Source of the DNA: CAILLO01 sp964579735
Lineage (GTDB): Bacteria; Bacillota; Clostridia; Saccharofermentanales; UBA5734
Direction of reading: 5' to 3'
NCBI GenBank assembly: GCA_964579735.1
Contig: CAZOHH010000010.1
Location: 1 to 41,746, forward strand
Length of the DNA: 41,746 nt
Shown: one piece after another, positions 1 to 7,696 of the stretch
Layout of the letters: each line of letters opens with the position of its first letter
Position numbering within the stretch: the stretch's first letter is position 1
Position numbers and translations under genes: made by a program
Notes under the pieces: model-generated
What the model saw: the letters and a program-made list of their open reading frames with translations, nothing else
Database searches by the model: none
What the model was told of the DNA's origin: nothing

Positions 1-276
1 CTGTTCAAGGCCCTGTCCGACGAGGCGCGGCTGCGCATCGTGGACATGCTTTCCTGCGGCGAGCTCTGCGCCTGCGAGCTCCTCGAGCGGTTCGCCTTCA
101 CCCAGCCCACGCTCTCGTATCACATGCGGATCCTCACCAAGGCCGGATTGGTCCGCGCCCGCAAGGACGGCTCCTGGACCCGGTACACTCTCGAGGCGGA
201 GCGGTTCGCCTCCCTGAGCGCCTTTCTGGACCACGTCGCTTCCGACAAGGAGGACTGCCCGTGCAAGGAATCCTGA
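1..276 (+). CDS. arsR: ArsR/SmtB-family metalloregulator, 5' end cut off
   Basis: This is the C-terminal 91 residues of a small winged-helix repressor that enters the window already open in frame 1. The visible part starts in the first helix (LFKALSDEARLRIVDML) and contains ELCACELLE, the CxC-type arsenite site of ArsR proteins in the helix before the recognition helix, then the helix-turn-helix QPTLSYHMRIL and the wing (VRARKDGSWTRYTL). A second Cys pair (CPC) lies at the extreme C-terminus and could add a metal ligand. The stop overlaps the GTG start of the next gene by 16 bases, which indicates translational coupling to the permease. The family represses its own operon until As(III) or Sb(III) binds. 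The role is clear from the motif and from the two arsenic transport genes downstream; only the N-terminal few residues are missing. Confidence 0.9.
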   Translation: MFKALSDEARLRIVDMLSCGELCACELLERFAFTQPTLSYHMRILTKAGLVRARKDGSWTRYTLEAERFASLSAFLDHVASDKEDCPCKES

Positions 277-1289
277 ACGCCGTCGGTTCGACCTTCTCCT
301 TTCTGAACGACCAGGTCCTGCGCATGAACTGGCTGTCCGACCTCGTCCGCCTGCTGGTCGAGGACGTCTTCGGCCTGCCCCTTTCGGACCGGGTCGGCGG
401 CAGTCTCCACTTCTTCCTCTATGACACGGTCAAGATCTTCCTCCTGCTTTCGGTGCTGATCTTCGGCATCTCCTACCTCCAGAGCTTCTTTCCTCCAGAA
501 CGGACCCGCCGCATCCTCGGCCGATTCCACGGTATCGGTGCGAACCTGATCGGCGCGCTGCTCGGCACCGTGACGCCGTTCTGCTCCTGTTCCTCCATCC
601 CCCTGTTCATAGGCTTCACGCGGGCGGGTCTGCCGCTCGGCGTCACCTTCTCGTTCCTGATCTCCTCGCCGCTGGTGGACCTCGCGTCCGTGCTGCTGCT
701 GGCCAGCATCTTCAACTGGCGCGTCGCCCTGGCCTACGTCCTCGTCGGACTCGTGCTCGCCGTCGTCGGCGGAACGCTGATCAGCCGCCTGAAACTCGAG
801 AAACACGTGGAGCCCTTCGTCCTTTCAGGAGGGAGCGTCGACGGCGAGGACCAGAGGATGACCGTCCGCGACCGTCTCGACTTCGCCCGCGCCCAGGTGC
901 TCGACATCGTCCGCAAGGTCTGGCCGTATATCCTGGCCGGCGTCGCGATCGGCGCCGCCATCCACGACTGGATCCCGGAAAGCTTCATCACCGCCGTCCT
1001 CGGCAAGGGAAACGTCTTCTCGGTCCTTCTCGCGACCCTCGTCGGAGCTCCCATGTACGCGGATATCTTCGGCACGCTTCCCATCGCCGAGGCGCTGGTT
1101 GGGAAGGGCGTCGGACTCGGCACCGTCCTCGCGTTCATGATGTCGGTGACGGCGCTGTCCCTCCCGTCGATGATCCTGCTGAAACGGGTCGTCAAGACGA
1201 AGCTGCTGGTCATCTTCGCCGGCATCGTCCTCGTCGGCATCCTCATCATCGGGTATGCGTTCAACGCGTTCGGATATCTACTGATCTGA
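261..1289 (+). CDS. arsP: ArsP-like permease (SO_0444/DUF318 family)
   Basis: This 342-residue membrane protein has about eight to ten hydrophobic segments arranged as two similar halves. The family signature TPFCSCSSIPLF lies near residue 108, with further conserved stretches SFLISSPLVDLAS and GAPMYADIFGTLPIAEAL in the second half. These proteins export trivalent organoarsenicals or other soft-metal compounds across the inner membrane; the Cys pair of the TPFCSCS motif is thought to bind the metal. The start is GTG at 261, preceded by AAGGAGG at 247-253, and overlaps arsR. The neighbours (arsR before, acr3 after) support arsenic resistance rather than the copper or zinc export assigned to some relatives. 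Substrate choice between methylarsenite and other metals cannot be read from sequence. Confidence 0.82.
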   Translation: MQGILNAVGSTFSFLNDQVLRMNWLSDLVRLLVEDVFGLPLSDRVGGSLHFFLYDTVKIFLLLSVLIFGISYLQSFFPPERTRRILGRFHGIGANLIGALLGTVTPFCSCSSIPLFIGFTRAGLPLGVTFSFLISSPLVDLASVLLLASIFNWRVALAYVLVGLVLAVVGGTLISRLKLEKHVEPFVLSGGSVDGEDQRMTVRDRLDFARAQVLDIVRKVWPYILAGVAIGAAIHDWIPESFITAVLGKGNVFSVLLATLVGAPMYADIFGTLPIAEALVGKGVGLGTVLAFMMSVTALSLPSMILLKRVVKTKLLVIFAGIVLVGILIIGYAFNAFGYLLI

Positions 1290-1317
1290 CCTTGCGGCAT
1301 CCAAGGAGGAAATGGCC

Positions 1318-2364
1318 ATGGCGAAGCCCACCCCCACCGGAATCAGCTTCTTCGAACGATACCTCACCCTTTGGGTCGTCCTCTGCATGGGCGTCGGCAT
1401 CGCGCTTGGGAGGTTCCTGCCGGCCGTCCCGCAATTCCTGGGCCGTTTCGAGTACGCCCAGGTCTCGCTTCCCATCGCCGTCCTGATCTGGCTCATGATC
1501 TACCCCATGATGATGAAGGTCGATTTCGCAAGCATCCGCTACATCGGACGAAACCCCAAGGGACTCTACGTCACGTGGGCGACCAACTGGCTGATCAAGC
1601 CCTTCACCATGTACGCCATCGCCTGGTTCTTCCTCTTCGTCGTCTTCAAGCCCTGGATCGAACCCGCGCTCGCCAAGGACTACCTCGCCGGCGCGATCCT
1701 GCTGGGCGCGGCGCCCTGCACGGCCATGGTATTCGTCTGGAGTTATCTGACGAAGGGAAACGCCGCCTATACGGTCGTTCAGGTCGCGACCAACGATCTG
1801 ATCATCCTCGTGGCCTTCACGCCGATCGTCGCCTTCCTCATGGGCATCGGCGGCATCGCGGTCCCCTGGGACACCCTGATCCTTTCGGTGGTTCTGTTCG
1901 TGGTCATCCCTCTGGCCGGTGGAGCATTGACCCGCCTCAACGTCATCCGAAGGAAAGGCCTCGACTACTTCAACGACACCTTCCTGCCGAAATTCGGCAA
2001 CGTCACCATCGGCGGATTGCTCCTCACGCTCATCCTGATCTTCTCCTTCCAGGGCGACGTGATCCTCGCCAACCCCCTCCACATCCTCATGATCGCCGTA
2101 CCGCTGGTGATCCAGACCTTCCTGATCTTCTTCATCGCCTATCTCGCCAGCCGCTTCCTCAAACTGCCGCACAGCGTCGCCGCCCCTGCCGGGATGATCG
2201 GCGCCTCCAACTTCTTCGAACTGGCCGTGGCCGTCGCGATCGCGCTGTTCGGCGCCCGATCGCCGGCTGCCCTGGCCACCATCGTCGGAGTGTTGACGGA
2301 AGTCCCGGTCATGCTGGTGCTGGTCCGCATCGCGAACCGGACCACCCGCTGGTTTCCGCTTTGA
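1318..2364 (+). CDS. acr3: Acr3-type arsenite efflux permease
   Basis: This protein of 348 residues has ten predicted membrane helices and exports arsenite using the proton gradient. Family hallmarks are visible: MIYPMMMKVDF in the second helix, WATNWLIKPF, and the conserved Cys-containing helix ILLGAAPCTAMVFVWSYL that is essential in characterised Acr3 proteins, followed by ATNDLIILVAFTP. A late helix carries GASNFFELAVAVAIALFG. An in-frame ATG also occurs at 1312, but it sits only two bases after the AGGAGG core at 1304-1309; ATG 1318 has eight bases of spacing and is preferred. It is the last gene of the arsenic operon. The TTGACA of the next promoter overlaps its stop codon. Confidence 0.93.
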   Translation: MAKPTPTGISFFERYLTLWVVLCMGVGIALGRFLPAVPQFLGRFEYAQVSLPIAVLIWLMIYPMMMKVDFASIRYIGRNPKGLYVTWATNWLIKPFTMYAIAWFFLFVVFKPWIEPALAKDYLAGAILLGAAPCTAMVFVWSYLTKGNAAYTVVQVATNDLIILVAFTPIVAFLMGIGGIAVPWDTLILSVVLFVVIPLAGGALTRLNVIRRKGLDYFNDTFLPKFGNVTIGGLLLTLILIFSFQGDVILANPLHILMIAVPLVIQTFLIFFIAYLASRFLKLPHSVAAPAGMIGASNFFELAVAVAIALFGARSPAALATIVGVLTEVPVMLVLVRIANRTTRWFPL

Positions 2365-2390
2365 CAAGTCGGGGTGCCACCCACTACAAT
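2361..2390 (+). promoter_or_regulatory. Strong sigma-A/70-type promoter for the transglutaminase/dlt-like operon
   Basis: TTGACA at 2361-2366 is separated by 18 bases from TACAAT at 2385-2390. The -35 box matches consensus fully and the -10 box at five of six positions. It overlaps the acr3 stop codon and lies about 70 bases upstream of the TTG start at 2459. It is the only strong promoter seen before the closely packed genes up to 10392. Confidence 0.72.
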
Positions 2391-2458
2391 AACTGATTGA
2401 TGAAAGCACTCGACGCGGCTGCATTCCTTGCGGTCCGTCGCTTCCGAGGTGGCTCCGG

Positions 2459-3781
2459 TTGAAGAAGAACACATGGGAGAACACGAAGAGCGACCGCAGG
2501 CCGGTGCTTGCGAGGAGAACCCGCAAGCCTGCGTTTCCGTGGGTGGCCGTCGTCCTTGCCCTTCTCGTCGTCTCCGCCGGAGTCCTTGCCTATGTGCGCT
2601 TCCTCACCCCCATGATCGTCGACCGCATCGTGATCGAAGCCGGCGCCGCGCTGCCCCCGCCCGAAACCTTCCTCCGGAACACCCGATTCGTCGGCACCTA
2701 TGCATCCGACATATCGGGCATCGACACCAGGATCCCGGGGGATTACGCACTGAAGATCCAGGTCGAGAAGAAGCAGTATCCGGTGACGCTGGAGATCGAC
2801 GATACGACCGCCCCGGCCGGCCAGCCCGTCTTCCAGGAGACCTGGGTGGGCATTCCGCTAGCGCCCGACGTCTTCGTCTCCGGAATCGTCGACGCCACGT
2901 CCGTCACCGTCTCCTTCAAGTCCGAACCGGACTTCACGAAACCGGGGGACCAGGACGTCACGCTCGTTCTCACCGACACTTCGGGCAATGCCTCCGAGGT
3001 TCTGGCATCCATGAACGTCCTCCAGGATACCGAGAAGCCCGTGATCGTCGGGGTCGTCGACCTGAGCATCTTCATCGGCGAGTCCGTCTCCTACCGGACC
3101 GGCGTCACGGTCACGGACAACCATGACCCTGACGTCGTCCTCGAGATCGACAACAGCGCCGTGGAACCGACCACTCCCGGCACCTATGCCGTCGTCTACT
3201 CGGCGACCGACCGCGCCGGCAACCGAGCCGAGGCGACGGCGACGCTTACCGTCAAGTCCAGGCCGGACGGCTACATCACCGAAGAGGAGATGTACGCGCT
3301 CGTCGACCAGGTCTTCGCGAAGATCCTCACGCCCGGCATGAATGATCTCGAACGCATGTCCGAGATCTTCTACTGGATCGAGGAGAACATCGACTACATC
3401 GGGACCGCGGACAAGGGGGACTGGGTGCAGGGCGCCTACATCGGGCTCACGCGGGGCACCGGCGACTGCTTCACCTACTTCGCCGCCGCCAAGGCCATGC
3501 TCACCCGCGCCGGATACGAGACGATCCCACTCACGCGCGTTCCCGAAGCCCGGACACGCCACTACTGGAACCTCGTGAAATACAACGGGGAGTGGTACCA
3601 CTACGACCCGCTTCCGTATCTTCCCAAGCACCATTACGTCTGCCTGCTCCGCACCGACGCGGAGGTCGCGAAATACTCCACGATCAGCACGCACATGTAC
3701 TACATCTTCGACCCCACCGGGGTTCCCGCCTCGGCGACGGTCCCTCTCGACATCGAACGCAGGATCATCTACAGCGGCTGA
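2459..3781 (+). CDS. Membrane-anchored transglutaminase-like protein, copy 1
   Basis: This 440-residue protein begins at TTG 2459, seven bases after GAGGTG; the sister gene uses the same TTG-AAG-AAG start, which supports the choice. A basic cytoplasmic tail of about 25 residues precedes one membrane helix (FPWVAVVLALLVVSAGVLAY). The extracytoplasmic part has beta-rich, Ig/cadherin-like modules (for example VTVTDNHDPDVVLEIDNS and YSATDRAGNRAEATATLTV, resembling DUF5011). A transglutaminase/protease-like domain follows, with the expected catalytic triad: Cys337 in GTGDCFTYF, His368 in RHYWNLV and Asp383 in YHYDPLP. Such domains cleave or cross-link peptides outside the cell. No partner is known. 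It lies directly upstream of a near-duplicate and of the racemase and dlt-like genes, so a role in envelope modification is inferred from position only. Confidence 0.85.
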   Translation: MKKNTWENTKSDRRPVLARRTRKPAFPWVAVVLALLVVSAGVLAYVRFLTPMIVDRIVIEAGAALPPPETFLRNTRFVGTYASDISGIDTRIPGDYALKIQVEKKQYPVTLEIDDTTAPAGQPVFQETWVGIPLAPDVFVSGIVDATSVTVSFKSEPDFTKPGDQDVTLVLTDTSGNASEVLASMNVLQDTEKPVIVGVVDLSIFIGESVSYRTGVTVTDNHDPDVVLEIDNSAVEPTTPGTYAVVYSATDRAGNRAEATATLTVKSRPDGYITEEEMYALVDQVFAKILTPGMNDLERMSEIFYWIEENIDYIGTADKGDWVQGAYIGLTRGTGDCFTYFAAAKAMLTRAGYETIPLTRVPEARTRHYWNLVKYNGEWYHYDPLPYLPKHHYVCLLRTDAEVAKYSTISTHMYYIFDPTGVPASATVPLDIERRIIYSG

Positions 3782-3841
3782 TTCCCAAGGGGCAGCCGAC
3801 CATGACATCCACCCGGCCCGTAACCCGGAGGGGGTTCCCAC

Positions 3842-5188
3842 TTGAAGAAGAGCGCACCTGTCCCGCAACCGAAGAATAGAGCACCGGTCCCGAAACCGAA
3901 GACGGGAGCGCCCGCTCCGAGACCTCGGAAGAAGCGCCCGTTCCCCATGGGGGCCGTCGCACTCCTTCTTGTGGTCGTCGTCGCTTGTGTCGCCGTCCTT
4001 GCCTACAACCAGTTCCTCGACCCGAGGGTGCTTTCGCGGATCATCATCGAAGCCGGCGCGGAGATGCCCGCCGCGCAGCGTTTCGTGCAGAACGATCGAT
4101 TCCACTCGCAGTACGCCTCCGATGTATCCGCCATCGATACCGCCGTCCCCGGCGACTATGCCGTCAGGATCGACGTCGAGGACAAGGAATACGGGGTCAC
4201 GCTGGAGGTCTCCGACACGACCGCTCCAACTGGAAAGCCCGTATCCAACGTCACCTGGCTGGACGCGCCTCTGGCGGCGGACCTCTTCGTCACGGATGTC
4301 GTGGACGTCACGTCAGTCCAGACCGCTTTCAAGACACCGCCCGACTTCGCCCGGGCCGGCGATCAGGACGTCACGGTCGTGCTGACCGATACGTCCGGCA
4401 ACGCCTCCGAGGTCCTGGCCCTCCTGACCGTGAAGAAGGACGAGGAGAAGCCCGTGATCGTCGGGGTCGCGGACCTTTCGGTCTTCCTCGGCGATACCGT
4501 CTCCTACCGCACGGGCGTCACCGTGACGGACAACCGCGACACGACCGTCGCGCTCGAGATCGACAACAGCGCCGTCGACCTGACCAAGCCCGGCACCTAC
4601 GTAGTCGTCTACTCCGCGACGGACAAGGCCGGAAACCGCGCCGAAGCCACCGCGAACATCGTCATCACGGTCAAACCCGACGGCTACGTCTCCGAAGCCG
4701 AACTCAACGCGCTGATCGACCAGATCTTCGTCGACATCCTGAAGCCGGACATGACCGACCTCGACCGCATGTCCGCGATCTTCTACTACATCGCGGGCCA
4801 CATCGACTACACGGGAACCTCCGACAAGTCCGACTGGATCAAGGGCGCCTACCTCGGCATCACCCGCGGCACCGGGGACTGCTACAACTATTTCGCCCTC
4901 GCGAAGGCCATGCTGAACCGGGCGGGCTACGAGACCATCAAGATCGAGCGCGTTCCCGCCAAGACACGCCACTACTGGAACCTGGTGAAGTACAACGGCG
5001 AGTGGTACCACTTCGACCCCCTTCCGAACCTGAAGTACTACCACTACGTCTGCCTGCTGCGCACCGACGCGGAGGTCGAAGCGTATTCGACCAACGTCCA
5101 GAAGCTCTTCTACACGTTCGACCACACCGGCATCCCGCCGACCGCGACCGTCCCCCTCGAATTCGAAAGGAAGGTCGTCAATGGATGA
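3842..5188 (+). CDS. Membrane-anchored transglutaminase-like protein, copy 2
   Basis: This 448-residue paralogue of the preceding gene has the same order: cytoplasmic tail, one membrane helix (AVALLLVVVVACVAVLAY), Ig-like modules, and a transglutaminase-like domain with Cys347 (GTGDCYNYF), His377 (RHYWNLV) and Asp392 (YHFDPLP). It starts at TTG 3842 after a GGAGGGGG site. It differs from copy 1 in its tail, which holds three 9-residue Pro/Lys-rich units of the form APVPxPKxx (residues 5-31). The C-terminal domain is highly conserved between copies, while the N-terminal tails diverge. The gene overlaps the racemase start by 8 bases, implying coupled translation. Catalytic residues are intact in both copies, so both are probably active. 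Substrate unknown. Confidence 0.85.
   Translation: MKKSAPVPQPKNRAPVPKPKTGAPAPRPRKKRPFPMGAVALLLVVVVACVAVLAYNQFLDPRVLSRIIIEAGAEMPAAQRFVQNDRFHSQYASDVSAIDTAVPGDYAVRIDVEDKEYGVTLEVSDTTAPTGKPVSNVTWLDAPLAADLFVTDVVDVTSVQTAFKTPPDFARAGDQDVTVVLTDTSGNASEVLALLTVKKDEEKPVIVGVADLSVFLGDTVSYRTGVTVTDNRDTTVALEIDNSAVDLTKPGTYVVVYSATDKAGNRAEATANIVITVKPDGYVSEAELNALIDQIFVDILKPDMTDLDRMSAIFYYIAGHIDYTGTSDKSDWIKGAYLGITRGTGDCYNYFALAKAMLNRAGYETIKIERVPAKTRHYWNLVKYNGEWYHFDPLPNLKYYHYVCLLRTDAEVEAYSTNVQKLFYTFDHTGIPPTATVPLEFERKVVNG
3854..3934 (+). repeat. Three tandem 27-bp units coding for APVPxPKxx
   Basis: Three in-frame 27-base units (3854-3880, 3881-3907, 3908-3934) encode APVPQPKNR, APVPKPKTG and APAPRPRKK in the cytoplasmic tail of the second transglutaminase-like protein. 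Copy 1 of the protein lacks them, so they arose or were lost after the duplication. The units have drifted mainly at third positions. Confidence 0.75.
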
Positions 5189-5912
5189 TCGAGGCCACGG
5201 GTCCCTGGGCGTCATCGGCGGGCTGGGCCCTCTGGCGACCGCCTTCTTCCTGGAGCTCGTGATCGACATGACCGATGCGGCCCGCGATCAGGAGCACATG
5301 GACATGGTGCTCTTCAATACCCCTTCGATTCCCGACCGCACGCGCTACATCCTGGGCGAAAGCCAAGACAACCCCGTCCCGCCCATGATCGCCGTCGGGC
5401 GCAAGCTGGCATCCCTGGGCGTGGACTTCATCGCCATCCCCTGCATCACCGCCCACGCCTTCTACGACGAACTTTCCGCCGGGATCGACCGTCCGATCCT
5501 GCATATGGTCCGCGAGACCGCCCGCCATCTGCAGGCCTGCGGCGTGAAGACCGCCGGCATCGCCGCGACCGATGGAACCCGCCGTGCGGGGCTGTTCCAG
5601 AAGGAACTCGATGCGGTCGGCATCCGCAGCGTCCTTCCGACCGAGACGGGGCAGCGCCGGATCATGGAACTGATCTACGACGACGTCAAGGCAGGCCGCC
5701 CTGCGGATCTCATCAAGTTCGCCACGGTCTCCGACGACCTGCGCCGCGATGGGGCGGAGGCGATCGTACTCGGATGCACGGAACTTTCGCTGATCAAACG
5801 CGACGCCGCCATCGGCTCCGGCTATCTCGACGCCATGGAGGTCCTCGCCGCCGAATCCGTCCTTGCCTGCGGATATCCGCTGAAGAGCCGCTTCCGCCGG
5901 CTTCTCTCCTGA
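5181..5912 (+). CDS. Aspartate/glutamate racemase-family protein
   Basis: This 243-residue protein belongs to the PLP-independent two-Cys racemase family (aspartate, glutamate and hydantoin racemases). The N-terminus LGVIGGLGPLAT and the two catalytic cysteines are present: Cys88 in IPCITAH and Cys199 in LGCTEL. The first motif is usually PCNTxH; here the Asn is Ile (residue 89), which may change substrate or rate. It begins 8 bases inside the preceding gene and is followed after 17 bases by the adenylating ligase. It probably makes a D-amino acid, perhaps D-Asp or D-Glu, which the ligase downstream could use. That link is inference from gene order; a general racemase role is the alternative. 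Confidence 0.82.
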   Translation: MDDRGHGSLGVIGGLGPLATAFFLELVIDMTDAARDQEHMDMVLFNTPSIPDRTRYILGESQDNPVPPMIAVGRKLASLGVDFIAIPCITAHAFYDELSAGIDRPILHMVRETARHLQACGVKTAGIAATDGTRRAGLFQKELDAVGIRSVLPTETGQRRIMELIYDDVKAGRPADLIKFATVSDDLRRDGAEAIVLGCTELSLIKRDAAIGSGYLDAMEVLAAESVLACGYPLKSRFRRLLS

Positions 5913-5929
5913 ACCCGAAGGAGCCGAAG

Positions 5930-7462
5930 ATGCAGAACAACCTTCTGGAATACCTCGAACGCACGGTCCTGCGCGTGCCGGACAAGGTCGCGTTCTCCAA
6001 CGGCACCGACTCCCTGACGTTCCGCGACGTCTCCGAAGACAGCCGCGCCATCGGCTCCTTCCTCGCCGCCCGCGGAATCCACCGGAAACCGGTCGTCGTG
6101 TTCATGAACAAGCACCCGCGCACCATCGTCGCCTTCCTCGGCGTGATCGCCAGCGGAAATTTCTATGTGCCCATCGACGAGGAGATGCCCGCCTTCCGGA
6201 TCGAGCTGATCTTCCAGACCCTCGAGCCGCAGGCCGTGGTCTGTGATTCCGCGACGCGCGCCGCCCTGCAGAAGATGGACTACCACGGAGACGTCTTCCT
6301 CTACGATGAGATCCGCGGCACGCCCATCGATGACGCGGCGCTGGAACGCGTCCGCGAGCGCCAGATCGACACGGACCCCGTCTACGTCGTCTTCACTTCG
6401 GGCTCGACCGGCGTGCCGAAGGGCGTCGTCGCCTGCCACCGCTCGGTGCAGGAATACATCGAGGTCCTGTCCGAGACGCTGGAGTTCTCCGAGGAGACCG
6501 TCTTCGGCATGCAGGTGCCACTCTATTTCGACGCCTGCCTCAAGGAGATCTATCCGACCCTGAAGTTCGGCGCCACGACCTACATCATCCCCAAGAGCCA
6601 CTTCATGTTCCCGATCAAGCTGGTCGAGTTCATGAACCTGCACCGCATCAACACCGTCTGCTGGGTGGTGTCGGCGCTGACCATGATCTCGGCCTTCGGC
6701 ACCTTCCAGAAGGCCGTGCCGCAGTACCTGCGGACCGTCGCGTTCGGCAGCGAGGTGTTTCCCATCAAGCAGCTCAACCTGTGGCGAAACGCGCTGCCCG
6801 AAGCGAAGTTCACGAACCTGTACGGCCCCACGGAGGCCACCGGGATGACCACCTTCTACAAGGTCGACCGCGATTTCGCGGAAGGGGACGTCGTCCCCAT
6901 AGGCCGTCCGTTCCGCAACCGCGCGGTGATCCTGCTCGACGAAGAGAACAGGGAACCTGCCGAAGGGGACCTCGGCGAGATCTGCGTGCGCGGGACCTCG
7001 GTCACCCTGGGCTACTACCGGGCGCCGGACAAGACGGCCGCGGTATTCGTCCAGAACCCGCTGAACTCGGCCTACCCGGAGACCATCTACCGCACCGGCG
7101 ACCTCGGGCGGTACAACGACCGAGGCGAGCTGCTGTTCGTCTCCCGCAAGGATTATCAGATCAAGCACATGGGCCACCGCATCGAACTCGGCGAGATCGA
7201 GGCCAACGTCAACGCGCTCGACGGCGTGCGCATCTGCTGCTGCGTCTACGACAAGGAGACGGAGAAGATCGTCCTGTATTATGTCGGCGATGTCGATCCG
7301 GCCGCGATGCTGACCGAGCTCCGCGGCCACCTGCCGCGCTACATGCTGCCCAACCTCATCGAGCCTCTCGAGCGCATGCCGCTCACATCGAACGCGAAAA
7401 TTGACCGGGTTGCCCTCATGACATACACTGAGCAGAAAAGGAAGGACACCCGGAATGGATGA
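5930..7462 (+). CDS. DltA-like amino-acid adenylating ligase (ANL superfamily)
   Basis: This 510-residue protein has the length and motif order of D-alanine-carrier ligases. It has the P-loop-like core motif VFTSGSTGVPKGVV (near residue 162), NLYGPTEATG, the hinge region YRTGDLGRY, and the C-terminal catalytic Lys region LTSNAKIDR. It activates an amino or other small carboxylic acid with ATP and loads it onto the carrier protein encoded next. The start is ATG 5930, seven bases after AAGGAG. The region corresponding to the DltA specificity loop reads YFDACLKEIYPTLKFG, resembling uncharacterised clostridial ligases more than classical DltA, so the substrate should not be assumed to be D-alanine. 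Its 3' end overlaps the carrier gene by 8 bases. Confidence 0.85.
   Translation: MQNNLLEYLERTVLRVPDKVAFSNGTDSLTFRDVSEDSRAIGSFLAARGIHRKPVVVFMNKHPRTIVAFLGVIASGNFYVPIDEEMPAFRIELIFQTLEPQAVVCDSATRAALQKMDYHGDVFLYDEIRGTPIDDAALERVRERQIDTDPVYVVFTSGSTGVPKGVVACHRSVQEYIEVLSETLEFSEETVFGMQVPLYFDACLKEIYPTLKFGATTYIIPKSHFMFPIKLVEFMNLHRINTVCWVVSALTMISAFGTFQKAVPQYLRTVAFGSEVFPIKQLNLWRNALPEAKFTNLYGPTEATGMTTFYKVDRDFAEGDVVPIGRPFRNRAVILLDEENREPAEGDLGEICVRGTSVTLGYYRAPDKTAAVFVQNPLNSAYPETIYRTGDLGRYNDRGELLFVSRKDYQIKHMGHRIELGEIEANVNALDGVRICCCVYDKETEKIVLYYVGDVDPAAMLTELRGHLPRYMLPNLIEPLERMPLTSNAKIDRVALMTYTEQKRKDTRNG
7401..7429 (+). promoter_or_regulatory. Possible internal promoter before the carrier protein gene
   Basis: TTGACC (7401-7406) and TACACT (7424-7429) are 17 bases apart, inside the last codons of the ligase gene. 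The -35 matches five of six bases and the -10 four of six. It sits about 25 bases before the carrier gene and could raise carrier protein levels, but chance occurrence in coding DNA is equally likely. Confidence 0.25.
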
Positions 7463-7682
7463 GCTCCTCGAGATCCTCAAGAAACTGCACCCGGACGTCG
7501 ACTTCTCGACCCGCACGGACCTGATCGACGCGGGCGTCCTCGACTCCTTCGACATCATCTCCCTGGTCGCCGAGTTCGACCAGACCTTCGACGTGCAGGT
7601 ACCCGCGGAGGAGATCGTGCCGGAGAACTTCAACTCCGCCGCCGCCCTCCACGCGATGATCGTCCGCCTGGCCGACGAGTAG
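7455..7682 (+). CDS. DltC-like acyl/peptidyl carrier protein
   Basis: This 75-residue acidic helical protein has the phosphopantetheine attachment site DAGVLDSFDIISLV, where Ser31 would carry the 4'-phosphopantetheine arm. The size matches DltC (about 78 residues). It accepts the activated residue from the adjacent ligase and presents it to the MBOAT protein at the membrane. It starts at ATG 7455 within the end of the ligase gene. The order ligase-carrier-MBOAT-SGNH differs from the classical dltABCD order, where the MBOAT gene comes second. Confidence 0.9.
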   Translation: MDELLEILKKLHPDVDFSTRTDLIDAGVLDSFDIISLVAEFDQTFDVQVPAEEIVPENFNSAAALHAMIVRLADE

Positions 7683-7696
7683 GGCGGGACGCCGAC

